Of a DNA stretch of 64,000 nt, positions 41,921 to 49,661 are shown in pieces. Below the pieces are notes generated by a model. The model made no database searches. It saw only the letters and a list, made by a program, of their open reading frames with translations, and was not told where the DNA came from. The position numbers and the translations under genes are program-made. The stretch spans positions 5,146,001 through 5,210,000 of the forward strand of contig OZ241368.1 in NCBI GenBank assembly GCA_965200525.1, given 5' to 3'. Source of the DNA: JANNPJ01 sp965200525. Its GTDB lineage: Bacteria > Actinomycetota > Actinomycetes > Actinomycetales > Kineosporiaceae. Every line of letters begins with the position of its first letter. Positions within the stretch are counted from its first letter, which is position 1.

Positions 41921-42250
41921 CTAGAGCTGGGTCAGGTCTGTCGAGCCGTAGCTGATTCGCCGACGCTCGCCGTCTCGCAGCACGACCCTAACCTGCTTAA
42001 TTACGGCCACCGATTCACCGGCTGGGGCCAGCTCAACCAGCACCCCGGCTGCATAGGCCAGCAGCGCCTCATGGCTCACGGCCGGGCGCTGGAAGCCGGT
42101 GAGATCGCCGCCCAGCCGAGCCTGATCATCCATGAGCCGATCCGCTTCCGCTTGCTGGTACGTGCATCCGTCAACATGCTCGAAGTCCAACTCTCGAAGC
42201 CAAGCCGCGCCGCAGCTGTCGCACCTTCGGTCGCTAGCAGTAGTCGCCAT
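41921..42250 (-). CDS. Small zinc-finger-like protein (109 aa)
   Basis: ATG 42250 with no Shine-Dalgarno. A -10-like TACCAT and an inverted repeat (GCTAC-AAATG-GTAGC, 42251-42265) abut it, consistent with a leaderless, possibly autoregulated transcript. 'RRCDSCGAAWLRELDFEHVDGCTYQQ' is a CxxC-type zinc site. The C-terminal half ('LLAYAAGVLVELAPAGESVAVIKQVRVVLRDG') is mixed alpha/beta. Family not recognised. Confidence 0.6.
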   Translation of the reverse strand: MATTASDRRCDSCGAAWLRELDFEHVDGCTYQQAEADRLMDDQARLGGDLTGFQRPAVSHEALLAYAAGVLVELAPAGESVAVIKQVRVVLRDGERRRISYGSTDLTQL

Positions 42251-42647
42251 GCTACAAATGGTAGCGAACTCAATCGGGCTGGGGGAGCACGGCTGAGTCT
42301 CGGCCACGCTTCTCGCGCAGGCAGCGCTGCCGTGGAGCGGTTCGTGGAACGGACTACGGGCAGTCAGAGCAACTGAGGACACTCAAGAGGCGAAACCAGA
42401 ATCTACGGCGTGCTCAGAAGCTGGCGATCGACGGGATGACCGTCCTCCTCGGGCGGTGCTCACCGTCGGGTGCGCAGGCTCCCTGCTGCCGTCATGAACG
42501 TGGCCGCCGGGTCGCGACCGCTGAAGGTGTCTGGGCTTGGGTGCTGGAGGCTGACATTGAGGTAGACGACAGCGCGGGTGCGTCGCAGTGGAACAGCTCG
42601 GCGACGCCACGCCGGACTCGCGCGAGGTGTGTGGCTACGGTGTCAGT
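42251..42647 (+). other. 397-bp region without a supported gene
   Basis: Frames exist on both strands but are Arg/Pro/Ser-rich with no Shine-Dalgarno. Apart from the GCTAC/GTAGC repeat at its left edge, I see nothing functional. Confidence 0.4.
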
Positions 42648-43017
42648 GTGAGCAGCTACGTGCCCCCCCGGTTGGCCTTCGGAGGTCCTGCCGCCTGGTG
42701 CACCGGACTGGGAACAGTCCGCGCAAACGTGGTTGCTGGACCAGTGTCCGCCTGACTATCGCGGCTATCTCGTGTTGCGTCGGCATCCGGTGGTGTTGGC
42801 CTGGCTGGCCCGTCGGCACGCTGAGGCCTCGTGGCGGGCCATGTCCGCGGCGCTGTCCAGTGCCAGGGCCGACCTCGGTGAGGTGGTGGAGCCAGGCGTC
42901 TTGGAGGCCTCCATTGGTGCTGTCGAGAAGGAGCAGGCCCGGCTCATGATTGTCGGACGCGGGATTGCTCTCATCTTGGAGTCTCTGTTGGGCCATGGTC
43001 ACGTTCCCCGGCTTTGA
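42648..43017 (+). pseudogene. Small conserved actinobacterial protein, broken by a poly-C frameshift
   Basis: GTG 42648 starts MSSYVPP, then seven C bases (42663-42669) throw the frame. Removing one C gives MSSYVPPGWPSEVLPPGAPD followed by WEQSAQTWLLDQCPPDYRGY and the rest of a helical protein ending GHGHVPRL. That restored opening is the usual 'YVPPGWP...PPGAPDWE...LLDLCPPDYRGY' pattern of a common small actinobacterial protein. Either a real inactivating or phase-variable slip, or a sequencing error. Confidence 0.7.
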
Positions 43018-43128
43018 CGTGCTTGCTCTGGCGGATCCGGCTGCAGTCCAGCTTATTGCGGTGGCTTCCCCTGGGGGGCATCGTCCGGACGCACCGCGTG
43101 CTGCCGTCCCTTGCGCCACGATGGTCCG

Positions 43129-43662
43129 ATGGATACGCGAATCTGGAGCCCCGTCTCGTTTGCGCCGGCTGCTGGGCTGAGTCACGAGTCCGTCTACCTG
43201 GATGGTGATGGCTTCCTGCGGCGCCCGATCATCGGGGTGCTCATCGAGGACGAGGTGGCTGCTGGTCCGGACGGTCGCTGGCATCCGACCGGGGTGCGAC
43301 GCAGCGTCATGGCCGAGCAGGCTGATTCAGGTAGTGCGGATATTGAGGGCGCTGGAGGCTCCGTCGACTTCGTCGGCGTCTTCGAGGTAGGCCAGGAGCC
43401 GTCAGCTGAGCTGGTCCGGCGGGCCCGCAACGCCATGGAGGCACTAGATCGGGACCTGGGCGCACCTGACTCTCCGGTAATCCTGACGGAGACTTGGCCC
43501 AGCGACGACTGGACCGGACCTGTGCGGGTGGTCCGCCGGCGCGACCTCCTCGGCGATGCAGTCCTTACACTCCCCGCCGCGGCCATTGCCAGGACGGGTG
43601 ACCAGGACGTTGATGTAACCGTCCCCATGGAGCTGATGAGATGGGCGACGGACCCCGTGTAG
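43129..43662 (+). CDS. Hypothetical protein (177 aa)
   Basis: ATG 43129 (MDTRIWSPVSFAPAAGLSHE). Soluble; 'VYLDGDGFLRRPIIGVLIEDEV', an acidic middle, and a C-terminal 'VTVPMELMRWATDPV'. No family recognised. Last gene of element 1 before the right att copy. Confidence 0.5.
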   Translation: MDTRIWSPVSFAPAAGLSHESVYLDGDGFLRRPIIGVLIEDEVAAGPDGRWHPTGVRRSVMAEQADSGSADIEGAGGSVDFVGVFEVGQEPSAELVRRARNAMEALDRDLGAPDSPVILTETWPSDDWTGPVRVVRRRDLLGDAVLTLPAAAIARTGDQDVDVTVPMELMRWATDPV

Positions 43663-43877
43663 GCACGAAGCTCGGGCACTGCCTGATCAGACGCCGGCCG
43701 CGGAGTCGCTCGCGGCGTGGGCGCGCGCCCAGTGGTCGCGCGAGGAACACCACCGCTCCTCGGCTGGTATCAAATCTGGAGCGAAACGCTGCCGAACGGT
43801 GGGGGAGTAGCGGCCTCAGATGCCGATTGTGTTGGCATCGTCGCAGGTAGATGCCCTAGTAGCCATCGTCCGGCACT

Positions 43878-43920
43878 CTCATAATCCGTCGGTCGCGGGT
43901 TCGAACCCCGCCTGCCCCAC
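43878..43920 (+). repeat. att core, middle copy (attR of element 1 / attL of element 2)
   Basis: Identical to 17236-17278. Against the 46081 copy the identity extends to 53 bp (43874-43926). Reads CCA at the acceptor end, unlike the left copy. Confidence 0.92.
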
Positions 43921-44011
43921 CACCTCTGAACTGCAGGTTAGTCATTGTGGCAACTGCTCTTGTCCATGATCGTGCATCAAACATGGTGCGAGTTCGTTCT
44001 CCAGTTGATGC

Positions 44012-44133
44012 ATGGCCACAGGTGGAGGACGCCGTAAGCACGCCCGGGGGTTGATTGGCACCCTCCCGAGCGGGGCGTTGCGCGTTCGGGTGTATGCCGG
44101 CTTCGACCCGGTCACGGGCAAGCGGCCCTACCT
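44012..44133 (+). pseudogene. Integrase of element 2, truncated after about 41 codons
   Basis: ATG 44012 lies the same distance from att as the intact integrase does. The first codons read MATGGGRRKHARGLIGTLPS then VYAGFDPVTGKRPYL, closely matching MATSSGRRKRARGN...VYAGYDPVTGRRHYL of the intact enzyme. At about 44133 the similarity stops and IS-derived sequence begins. Upstream sequence (ATCAAA-x-x-TGGTGCGA) also matches the intact integrase promoter. Non-functional. Confidence 0.85.
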
Positions 44134-44311
44134 TTCAGGCCCTTCTCGTTGGTTAGGCGCACCAACTCCGCCGCCGCCTGCTGTTCCGGCGACTGCTCAC
44201 CGGTCTTCTTCTTCGTCACGCCATCCAGTTTCGCCGCCATCAGACGCCAACCCTCCCCGCCGAGCACAGCTCAGCGAATCAGGCCGGGAACACCGTTAAC
44301 TGCACAGTCCC
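44134..44311 (-). mobile_element. IS256-family insertion sequence, terminal fragment
   Basis: On the minus strand the end reads GGGACTGTGCAGTTAACGG (from 44311), like IS256-family terminal repeats. ATG 44240 opens a frame (MAAKLDGVTKKKTGEQSPEQ, then QAAAELVRLTNEKGLK) that matches the N-terminus of IS256-type transposases ('AAAELVR..KE.GL..TGPDG'). It is cut after GLK at the junction with the integrase fragment, so most of the transposase is missing. Confidence 0.7.
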
Positions 44312-44472
44312 TGATCTGCGGTTTTGTTACGGCGGTACCGGGCCTGGATCCAGGCTTGACGGCGCCGGGCGGCCAGTGTTCGCGTAGTAATGACCGCCGA
44401 GTCACCGCGTGCGAAGATCACCCGCGATCGTAGGTGGATGTTTCGGGCGTTTTCGGCGGTGAGGTGGTGCGC

Positions 44473-46056
44473 ATGTACTGGTGGCTGGTTGGGCGCTTAC
44501 AGGCCGTGGCGTGGCTGCTGCGGCCGGAAGCGCGTCGGCGGCGGATTCCGGTCGAGCTGCCGGCGCTCTGGGTGAGTCTCGGTGACCCGCAGCGCGCGGT
44601 CGAGCTCACCCATGAGATGGCTGATCCGGAGGAGCGCGCGCGGGCCCAGATCCGTCTGATCAAGGCGCTGGCGGAGAACCACGAGCCCGAGCGGGTCACG
44701 ATGCTCACCCGGACCGCGCTGCGGACCGCCCGCGGCGTCGCCACCCGGATCCCGCGCACCTGGCAGCTGGAAGACCTGACCGAGGCCCTGGTCGGGATAG
44801 GCGACCTGGATACCGCCGAACGCATCACCCGGTTGATCCCGGGCGGCTTGAGCCGCGACGCCGCGTTGGCGCAGGTTCTGGTCGCCGACGTAGAGGCTGG
44901 CCGGTTCGCCCCGGTGGACGCGCTTGCGGCCAGCCTGAGCGAGCCGCGGTACGTGCTGGCCGTGGCCGTGGCGCTGGCCGCGGCGGACCGTCTCGAGCAG
45001 GCCGAGACGCTGGCCGACGGGATCCACAACCCCGACGGCCACGCCCTCAGCCCGGAGGATCTGGTCCGTGAACTGGCTCGGGCCGGCGCGTCGGAACGCG
45101 CGCGGCACCGGGCACAACGGGAGATCGACCCGCTGAGGCGGGCTCGCTGTTTCGTCGCGCTTCTGGCCGGCCCGGTCGACGACGCTGTGGTCGAACTCGC
45201 GCTCACCGCCGTCCGCGCGATGGAGAACCAGATCGCCCGGGCCGACGAGCTGGCCCACCTGTCCGGCGCCCTGCACCAGGCCGGGCGCCCCGACGTGGCC
45301 GCGGCCGTCGCCCAGGAGGCGTTCGACGCGACCGCGGGTCGCTGGACGAGGAATCCGATCGAGGCAGCCCTATCGGCCGACACGCTGCAGGAACTGTTGA
45401 AAGCCCTGCCGTTGGAGGCGGACGCCGCCTTCGTGGACCGGGTCGCCGTCGAGGCGCTGGCCGCCGCGCTCGGCATGGCCGAGGACGACACGGCCCAGAG
45501 ACTCGAGAGCGAACTGCTGGATCTGGCAAGCTGGTTGGTCGACGCCGGAGCACCCGTTCAGGGCGCGGGCCTGGCCCTGGTCGGGGTTCAGTTCCAGGAG
45601 TTCGTGGACACGTCGGACCTGCGTGAGGACGCGCTGATCGGGCTGATGGACCTGCTGCTCGACCGCGGCCGGACCGATCAGGCGATGGTCGTCGCCCGGG
45701 CCACGACCAACCCGCGCTATCGGGTCCAGGCTCTGACCCGGCTGATGTCCGTCGTCGACCACTCGACGGCGGTGGAGCTGGCCCACGAGGCCGAGGCCGT
45801 GATCGCCGAGGTGGAACATACCGAGGCCCGCGCCGCGATCGCCCGTGGGCTCATCGTCGCGCTGGTCGACCTGGGGAAGCAGGAGTGGGCCCGGGAACTC
45901 GCCGTCGCGGAGACCGCGGCCGCGCTGGCCGGCGACCCCGACAGCGGGCAGGCGGATGCATTGATCGAGGCCTGCTACGCACTGATCGCCGTCGGTGACC
46001 GCGACCGGGCCGTGCAGGCCGCCCGGGACGCCTGGACCCACGCCCGCACGTGGTAA
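44473..46056 (+). CDS. Large helical-repeat (TPR/HEAT-like) protein
   Basis: 527 residues from ATG 44473 (GAGGTGG seven bases upstream). Almost entirely helix pairs: 'LWVSLGDPQRAVELTHEMADPEERARAQIRLIKAL', 'LTEALVGIGDLDTAERITRL', 'LAHLSGALHQAGRPDVAAAV', 'EALIGLMDLLLDRGRTDQAMVVAR', each about 35-40 residues. No catalytic domain is present, and the start is abrupt, so it may be the C-terminal part of a larger protein cut by the deletion that removed the integrase. Intact frame and high GC argue that it is still expressed. Confidence 0.65.
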   Translation: MYWWLVGRLQAVAWLLRPEARRRRIPVELPALWVSLGDPQRAVELTHEMADPEERARAQIRLIKALAENHEPERVTMLTRTALRTARGVATRIPRTWQLEDLTEALVGIGDLDTAERITRLIPGGLSRDAALAQVLVADVEAGRFAPVDALAASLSEPRYVLAVAVALAAADRLEQAETLADGIHNPDGHALSPEDLVRELARAGASERARHRAQREIDPLRRARCFVALLAGPVDDAVVELALTAVRAMENQIARADELAHLSGALHQAGRPDVAAAVAQEAFDATAGRWTRNPIEAALSADTLQELLKALPLEADAAFVDRVAVEALAAALGMAEDDTAQRLESELLDLASWLVDAGAPVQGAGLALVGVQFQEFVDTSDLREDALIGLMDLLLDRGRTDQAMVVARATTNPRYRVQALTRLMSVVDHSTAVELAHEAEAVIAEVEHTEARAAIARGLIVALVDLGKQEWARELAVAETAAALAGDPDSGQADALIEACYALIAVGDRDRAVQAARDAWTHARTW

Positions 46057-46080
46057 ATGAATGCCGGGCTAGAACTCACT

Positions 46081-46123
46081 CTCATAATCCGTCGGTCGCG
46101 GGTTCGAACCCCGCCTGCCCCAC
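46081..46123 (+). repeat. att core, right copy (attR of element 2)
   Basis: Third identical 43-bp core. The flank to its right (CACCTCCGACCTGCGGG) is probably the original chromosomal sequence downstream of the tRNA. Confidence 0.92.
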
Positions 46124-46245
46124 CACCTCCGACCTGCGGGTTAGCCTTTTCGGTAAGCACCTTTGTCTCGCACAGCGACTGGTCCGGGGTGCGGGCGCCG
46201 ATTCGTTGAGCCGTTGACGCCCTTCCGCCCGAGCGCTGAGCGTGG

Positions 46246-46935
46246 TCAGTAGTTGAGTCCGGGAGTGTCGAAGAAGCCGTCGAGGGCGCGCACGTCCCGG
46301 CGGGCCGTCGCTCGCTGCTTCGCCGTGGTGTTCGTGAGCGGGACCGCCTCCAGCGAGGTCAGTTCGGCCCGCTCGGCGGCGTAGCGCTTGCCGTACGAGT
46401 CCAGCTCGTCGACCGCGGCAGCGTGCCAGAAGTTCCCTTCGGCCGCATTGACTTTCGAGCTCTTGATCCAGTCGGCCCGGGCGAACTTCGTGGTCTTGCC
46501 CGCCTTGACACCGTAGAGGCCGGGGGTGCGGAAGAAGCCGTTCAGCTCGCGGGTCGCCCGCGCTGCCCGGGCCTGCTGCTTGGGGGTCGTGTCGGTCAGC
46601 GGGATGTTGATCAATGCGGTCAGGTCGTCCTGCTCGTGCAGGTAGCGATCGCCGTAGTGGGCGAGCTGGCCACGGGCCGCGGTCCACGAGTCGGCCTCCG
46701 TGGCCGCGACCGCCGCGCCGGCTTTCCAGTCCTGTCGGGCCAGCGCACGGTGACTCTTCTTCTTGGTGTGGCCCTGGCCGGTGGCGGTGGTGGCATGGGT
46801 GGTGGCGGCGCCGACCGCGTCAGCACTGGTCGTGGCGGCGCCGGCCGAGCCGGCCAGGACGACCAGCGACGTGGTCAGGGCGCCGGCCAGAGTCGTGGCC
46901 ACGGCGGCGGAGAGGGTAGTCACTCGGGTACGCAT
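46246..46935 (-). CDS. Secreted protein with two tandem homologous domains
   Basis: 229 residues. Signal peptide MRTRVTTLSAAVATTLAGAL with Ala-rich cleavage region. A Thr-rich spacer follows, then two repeats of about 75 residues: 'LARQDWKAGAAVAATEADSW...LNGFFRTPGLYG' and 'FARADWIKSSKVNAAEGNFW...LDGFFDTPGLNY'. They align across their length (x-AR-DW, W-x-AA, YG-RY, LT-x-L, PLT-TT-KQ, LxGFF-TPGL). Exported duplicated protein of unknown role; first chromosomal gene right of the integrated array. Confidence 0.82.
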   Translation of the reverse strand: MRTRVTTLSAAVATTLAGALTTSLVVLAGSAGAATTSADAVGAATTHATTATGQGHTKKKSHRALARQDWKAGAAVAATEADSWTAARGQLAHYGDRYLHEQDDLTALINIPLTDTTPKQQARAARATRELNGFFRTPGLYGVKAGKTTKFARADWIKSSKVNAAEGNFWHAAAVDELDSYGKRYAAERAELTSLEAVPLTNTTAKQRATARRDVRALDGFFDTPGLNY

Positions 46936-47183
46936 CAGAATGTCTCATTGTCTGCTCGGGCAGTCGGTGACAGCCACCAACTGACTTCCCTGGGTCTGAT
47001 GCGCTTCGGCGGGGCGGGGTTCGGTGCAACGCTCAAGATCTTTTACGCGGTGCAAACGCTCTGTCTGTCTGGACTCCTGCAGTCACCCATGGACTCACCC
47101 GGCCCAACCCGAAAGCGTGGTTCACGCTCGGGTCGAGCCGGGTGGGGGCGGGCGAAGGGCCCTACCGATCTGCGTGCTATCGG

Positions 47184-48659
47184 TCACGCCTCAGCGGGTT
47201 CCTCGGTGGAGCGGGAGTCGGTCAGCGTGAGCGCGCCGCCTCCGGCGACCAGTCCGACGACCACCGCGACGATCCCGTAGGTGATCCGCTCGCCGTGGAA
47301 GAACGACGCCACGAGGCTGTCGCTCCAGACCCCGGCCGGCAGCTGGGTGGTGACCAGCGCGGCGATCATGGTGCCGACCAGGGCCGTGCCGATGCTGGTG
47401 CCGAACTCCTGGGCGGTGTCGTTGAGGGCGGTGCCGATCGAGGTGCGGTTGGCCGGCATCGCGTCGACCAGGGCGATCGCGCAGATCGTCATGACCGTGC
47501 GCAGCCCGATGGTCATCGCGACCATGGAGACCGCGATGGCCACGTACCCGTGGTCGACCCCCCAGGAGAGGCCGGCCAGCGAACCGGCCAGGAACACCGC
47601 CCCGACCAGGCAGGCGATCCGATGGCCGTACTGCTTCACCAGCCACTCGGACAGCGGGGTCGCGGCCAGCATCGTCACGATGATCGGCAGGTTGGCCAGG
47701 CCGGCCCGCATCGGGCTCCAGCCGTAGGCGTACTGGAAGTGCAGGATGAGGCCGAACATCACGCTGGCCATCGCGATCGCCGTGCCGAGTTGGGCGATGG
47801 TCGCGCCCCGGACGGTGCCGTTCGAGAACAGGGTCAGGTCGAGCATGGGCGCGGCGCTGCGGCGCTCGTGCCGGACGAAGGCGACGGCCGCGACGACGGC
47901 GCCGACCATGGCCCCGAGCGTCAGGGCCGACAGCCAGCCGTGCTCGACCCCGCTGGTCAGCGAGTAGCAGGCAAGCCCGATGGCGATGACGCTGAGCAGG
48001 GCCCCCGGCAGGTCGAGGGTGTCGTTGGTCAGGTCCTCACGCCGGTCGGCCGGTACCCCGAGGCGGACCCCGACGCAGGCGATCAGCGCGATCGGGGCGT
48101 TGACCAGCAGCAGCCACTGCCAGTCGAAGTGGGCCAGGGCGGTGCCGCCGAGCAGCGGGCCCAGGACGAACCCGGACATCCCGACGATGATCATCACGGT
48201 CATTGCCCGCATCCGCAGGGCCTGGTCGTCGAACAGCCGGAAGACCAGCGAGTTCGTGATCGGCGCCATGGCCGCGGCGGCGATGCCGAGGGCGGCCCGC
48301 AGGACGATGAGCTCCCCGGTGTTCGAGACGGCGACGACGGCCAGGCTGAGCAGGCCGAAGACGGCCAGCCCGACCAGGAGGACCCGGCGCCGGCCGAGCC
48401 GGTCGGCCATCGAGCCCGCGGTCAGCAGCAGGCCACCGAAGGTCAGTGAATAGGCCCCGGTGACCCACTGCAGCGCGGTGGTGCTGCTGCCGAGGTCGCG
48501 ACCGATCGTCGGCAGGGCGATCGACAACAGCGTGTTGTCGACCATCTCCACGAAGAAGGCCAGGCAGAGAGCGGCGAGCGGAATCCAGGCCGCGCCCAGG
48601 GACCGGTAGGTGTGGGACGGCTGGTCCCGAACGGTGAGGTCGGGCGGAGTGGCAGTCAC
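47184..48659 (-). CDS. MFS drug-efflux transporter, DHA2 (EmrB/QacA) type
   Basis: 491 residues. Motif D1-like 'FFVEMVDNTLLSIALPTIGRDL', motif A 'GSMADRLGRRRVLLVGLAVFG' and many TM helices (about 14 expected for DHA2). 'GFVLGPLLGGTALAHFDWQWLLLVNAPIAL' is the family's typical central segment. It exports hydrophobic or cationic compounds by proton antiport. No adjacent TetR regulator is seen. Confidence 0.92.
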   Translation of the reverse strand: MTATPPDLTVRDQPSHTYRSLGAAWIPLAALCLAFFVEMVDNTLLSIALPTIGRDLGSSTTALQWVTGAYSLTFGGLLLTAGSMADRLGRRRVLLVGLAVFGLLSLAVVAVSNTGELIVLRAALGIAAAAMAPITNSLVFRLFDDQALRMRAMTVMIIVGMSGFVLGPLLGGTALAHFDWQWLLLVNAPIALIACVGVRLGVPADRREDLTNDTLDLPGALLSVIAIGLACYSLTSGVEHGWLSALTLGAMVGAVVAAVAFVRHERRSAAPMLDLTLFSNGTVRGATIAQLGTAIAMASVMFGLILHFQYAYGWSPMRAGLANLPIIVTMLAATPLSEWLVKQYGHRIACLVGAVFLAGSLAGLSWGVDHGYVAIAVSMVAMTIGLRTVMTICAIALVDAMPANRTSIGTALNDTAQEFGTSIGTALVGTMIAALVTTQLPAGVWSDSLVASFFHGERITYGIVAVVVGLVAGGGALTLTDSRSTEEPAEA

Positions 48660-48828
48660 GGTCGATCCTTTCTGGTCGAACGCGGCTCTCTCCGCGGTCA
48701 GGGGCCGGGCAGATCGTGCTCGGCGAAAGAGAGATACGTTCTAACTCGGCAGGTAATGCTCAGTCATGAGGCGGGGTGCGCCTCGCCACCAAGCATCACC
48801 GTGGCGACTGTCAGGCCGCGCACGCGTC

Positions 48829-48858
48829 GCTGTCAGCGCCTCCCGGTGCGCTGACAGC
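48829..48858 (-). terminator. Hairpin terminator
   Basis: GCTGTCAGCGC / GCGCTGACAGC, 11-bp perfect stem, 8-nt loop, about 60 bp downstream of the 48920 stop. Confidence 0.6.
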
Positions 48859-48919
48859 ACCCGGACAGCCGCCGGACCAACCGGGTCAATCCATGCGATG
48901 TCCCACGTCAGGGGCCCGC

Positions 48920-49492
48920 TCAGTGAAGGGTGGGCCGGTACGTCAGCTCCTGGGTGCGCCCGTCCAGGGTCAGGCTCTCCAGCAGCTCCAGGTCGAAGTC
49001 GGCGGCGCCCTGAAAGATCGGCGCGTCCCCGGTCCGGCCGGTGATCACCGGGAAGACCGTCAGCTGGACGAGGTCGACCAGGCCGGCCGCCATCAGTGTG
49101 CGGTTGACCGACAGGCTGCCGTGCGAGCGCAGCGGCACCTCGGACTCCTCCTTCAGCCGCCGGACCACCTCGACGGTGTCACCGTCGACGGCGGTGGCGT
49201 CCCCCGGCCAGGACAGGGTGCCTGACAGGGACGACGAGAGCACCGTCAGCGGCATCCGCATCATCCGGGTGCCCCAGTCGTCGTCCGGGCCGTCGTCGTC
49301 GGTGCCGACCAGCTCGACGAAGTCGCGGTAGGTGCTGGCCCCGAAGACCATCCGGGCCGGCTCGCCGTACTGGTCGCGGCGGTGCTCCAGCAGTTCGGGG
49401 CCCTCCTTGCCCCAGTAACCACCCCAGTCGCCGTGGTGCGAGCCGAAGCCGTCGAGGCTGGTGAAGATGTCCCAGGTGTACGTGGTGGTCAT
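48920..49492 (-). CDS. Dihydrofolate-reductase/RibD C-terminal family protein
   Basis: 190 residues from ATG 49492, Shine-Dalgarno GAGGAGAG. 'TYTWDIFTSLDGFGSHHGDWGGYWG' and 'ARMVFGASTYRDFVELV' are the N-terminal features; 'PLRSHGSLSVNRTLMAAGLVDLVQLTVFPVITG' is the family's conserved C-terminal stretch. These stand-alone proteins have a reductase fold; substrate unknown. Confidence 0.88.
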   Translation of the reverse strand: MTTTYTWDIFTSLDGFGSHHGDWGGYWGKEGPELLEHRRDQYGEPARMVFGASTYRDFVELVGTDDDGPDDDWGTRMMRMPLTVLSSSLSGTLSWPGDATAVDGDTVEVVRRLKEESEVPLRSHGSLSVNRTLMAAGLVDLVQLTVFPVITGRTGDAPIFQGAADFDLELLESLTLDGRTQELTYRPTLH

Positions 49493-49604
49493 GGCGCTCT
49501 CCTCAATGCGTGATCGGGTGTCTTCACCCCTGCTACGAAGACGACGGCCTCGATCCGACACCACCCGGGACCTTCTTTCACCTTTTCGGCTCGACCGGAA
49601 CGAG

Positions 49605-49640
49605 TCCGCCCCCGCAGCCGACGAGCGCTGCGGGGGCGGA
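49605..49640 (-). terminator. Terminator of the alkaline phosphatase gene
   Basis: TCCGCCCCCGCAG and its exact complement (13 bp) around a 10-nt loop, 22 bp downstream of the phosphatase stop. Confidence 0.7.
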
Positions 49641-49661
49641 ACGGTGATCAGGAGCGACGGG

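Larger units (their letters stand above)
17236..43920 (+). mobile_element. Element 1: integrative mobilizable element, 26.7 kb
   Basis: Bounded by identical 43-bp att cores (17236-17278 and 43878-43920), the left one being the 3' half of the tRNA. The order is integrase at the left edge, regulators, excisionase-like gene, transfer genes, relaxase, methyltransferase, low-GC cargo. It has a coupling ATPase and MobF relaxase but no recognisable VirB4/mating-pore gene, no FtsK-type TraB and no replication protein. Transfer would therefore need a helper or an unknown pore. Confidence 0.85.
43878..46123 (+). mobile_element. Element 2: remnant of a related integrated element
   Basis: 2.2 kb between the middle and right att copies. 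It keeps the left end of an integrase gene in the same position relative to att as in element 1, an IS256-family fragment and one intact large gene. No transfer functions remain. Confidence 0.8.

Noticed and set aside
43663..43860. Short open frame reading SLAAWARAQWSREEHH and a stretch resembling the integrase promoter (ATCAAATCTGG)
   Set aside because: No start codon in that frame and the promoter-like match is short; could be remnant DNA but cannot be supported.
43856..44041. Minus-strand frame reading GGGAGGVRTRDRRIMRV
   Set aside because: It is the antisense of the tRNA-derived att core; this phrase is a well-known artefact of tRNA antisense translation.
45975..46160. Minus-strand frame with the same VRTRDRRIMRV phrase
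   Set aside because: Antisense of the third att copy; not a gene.
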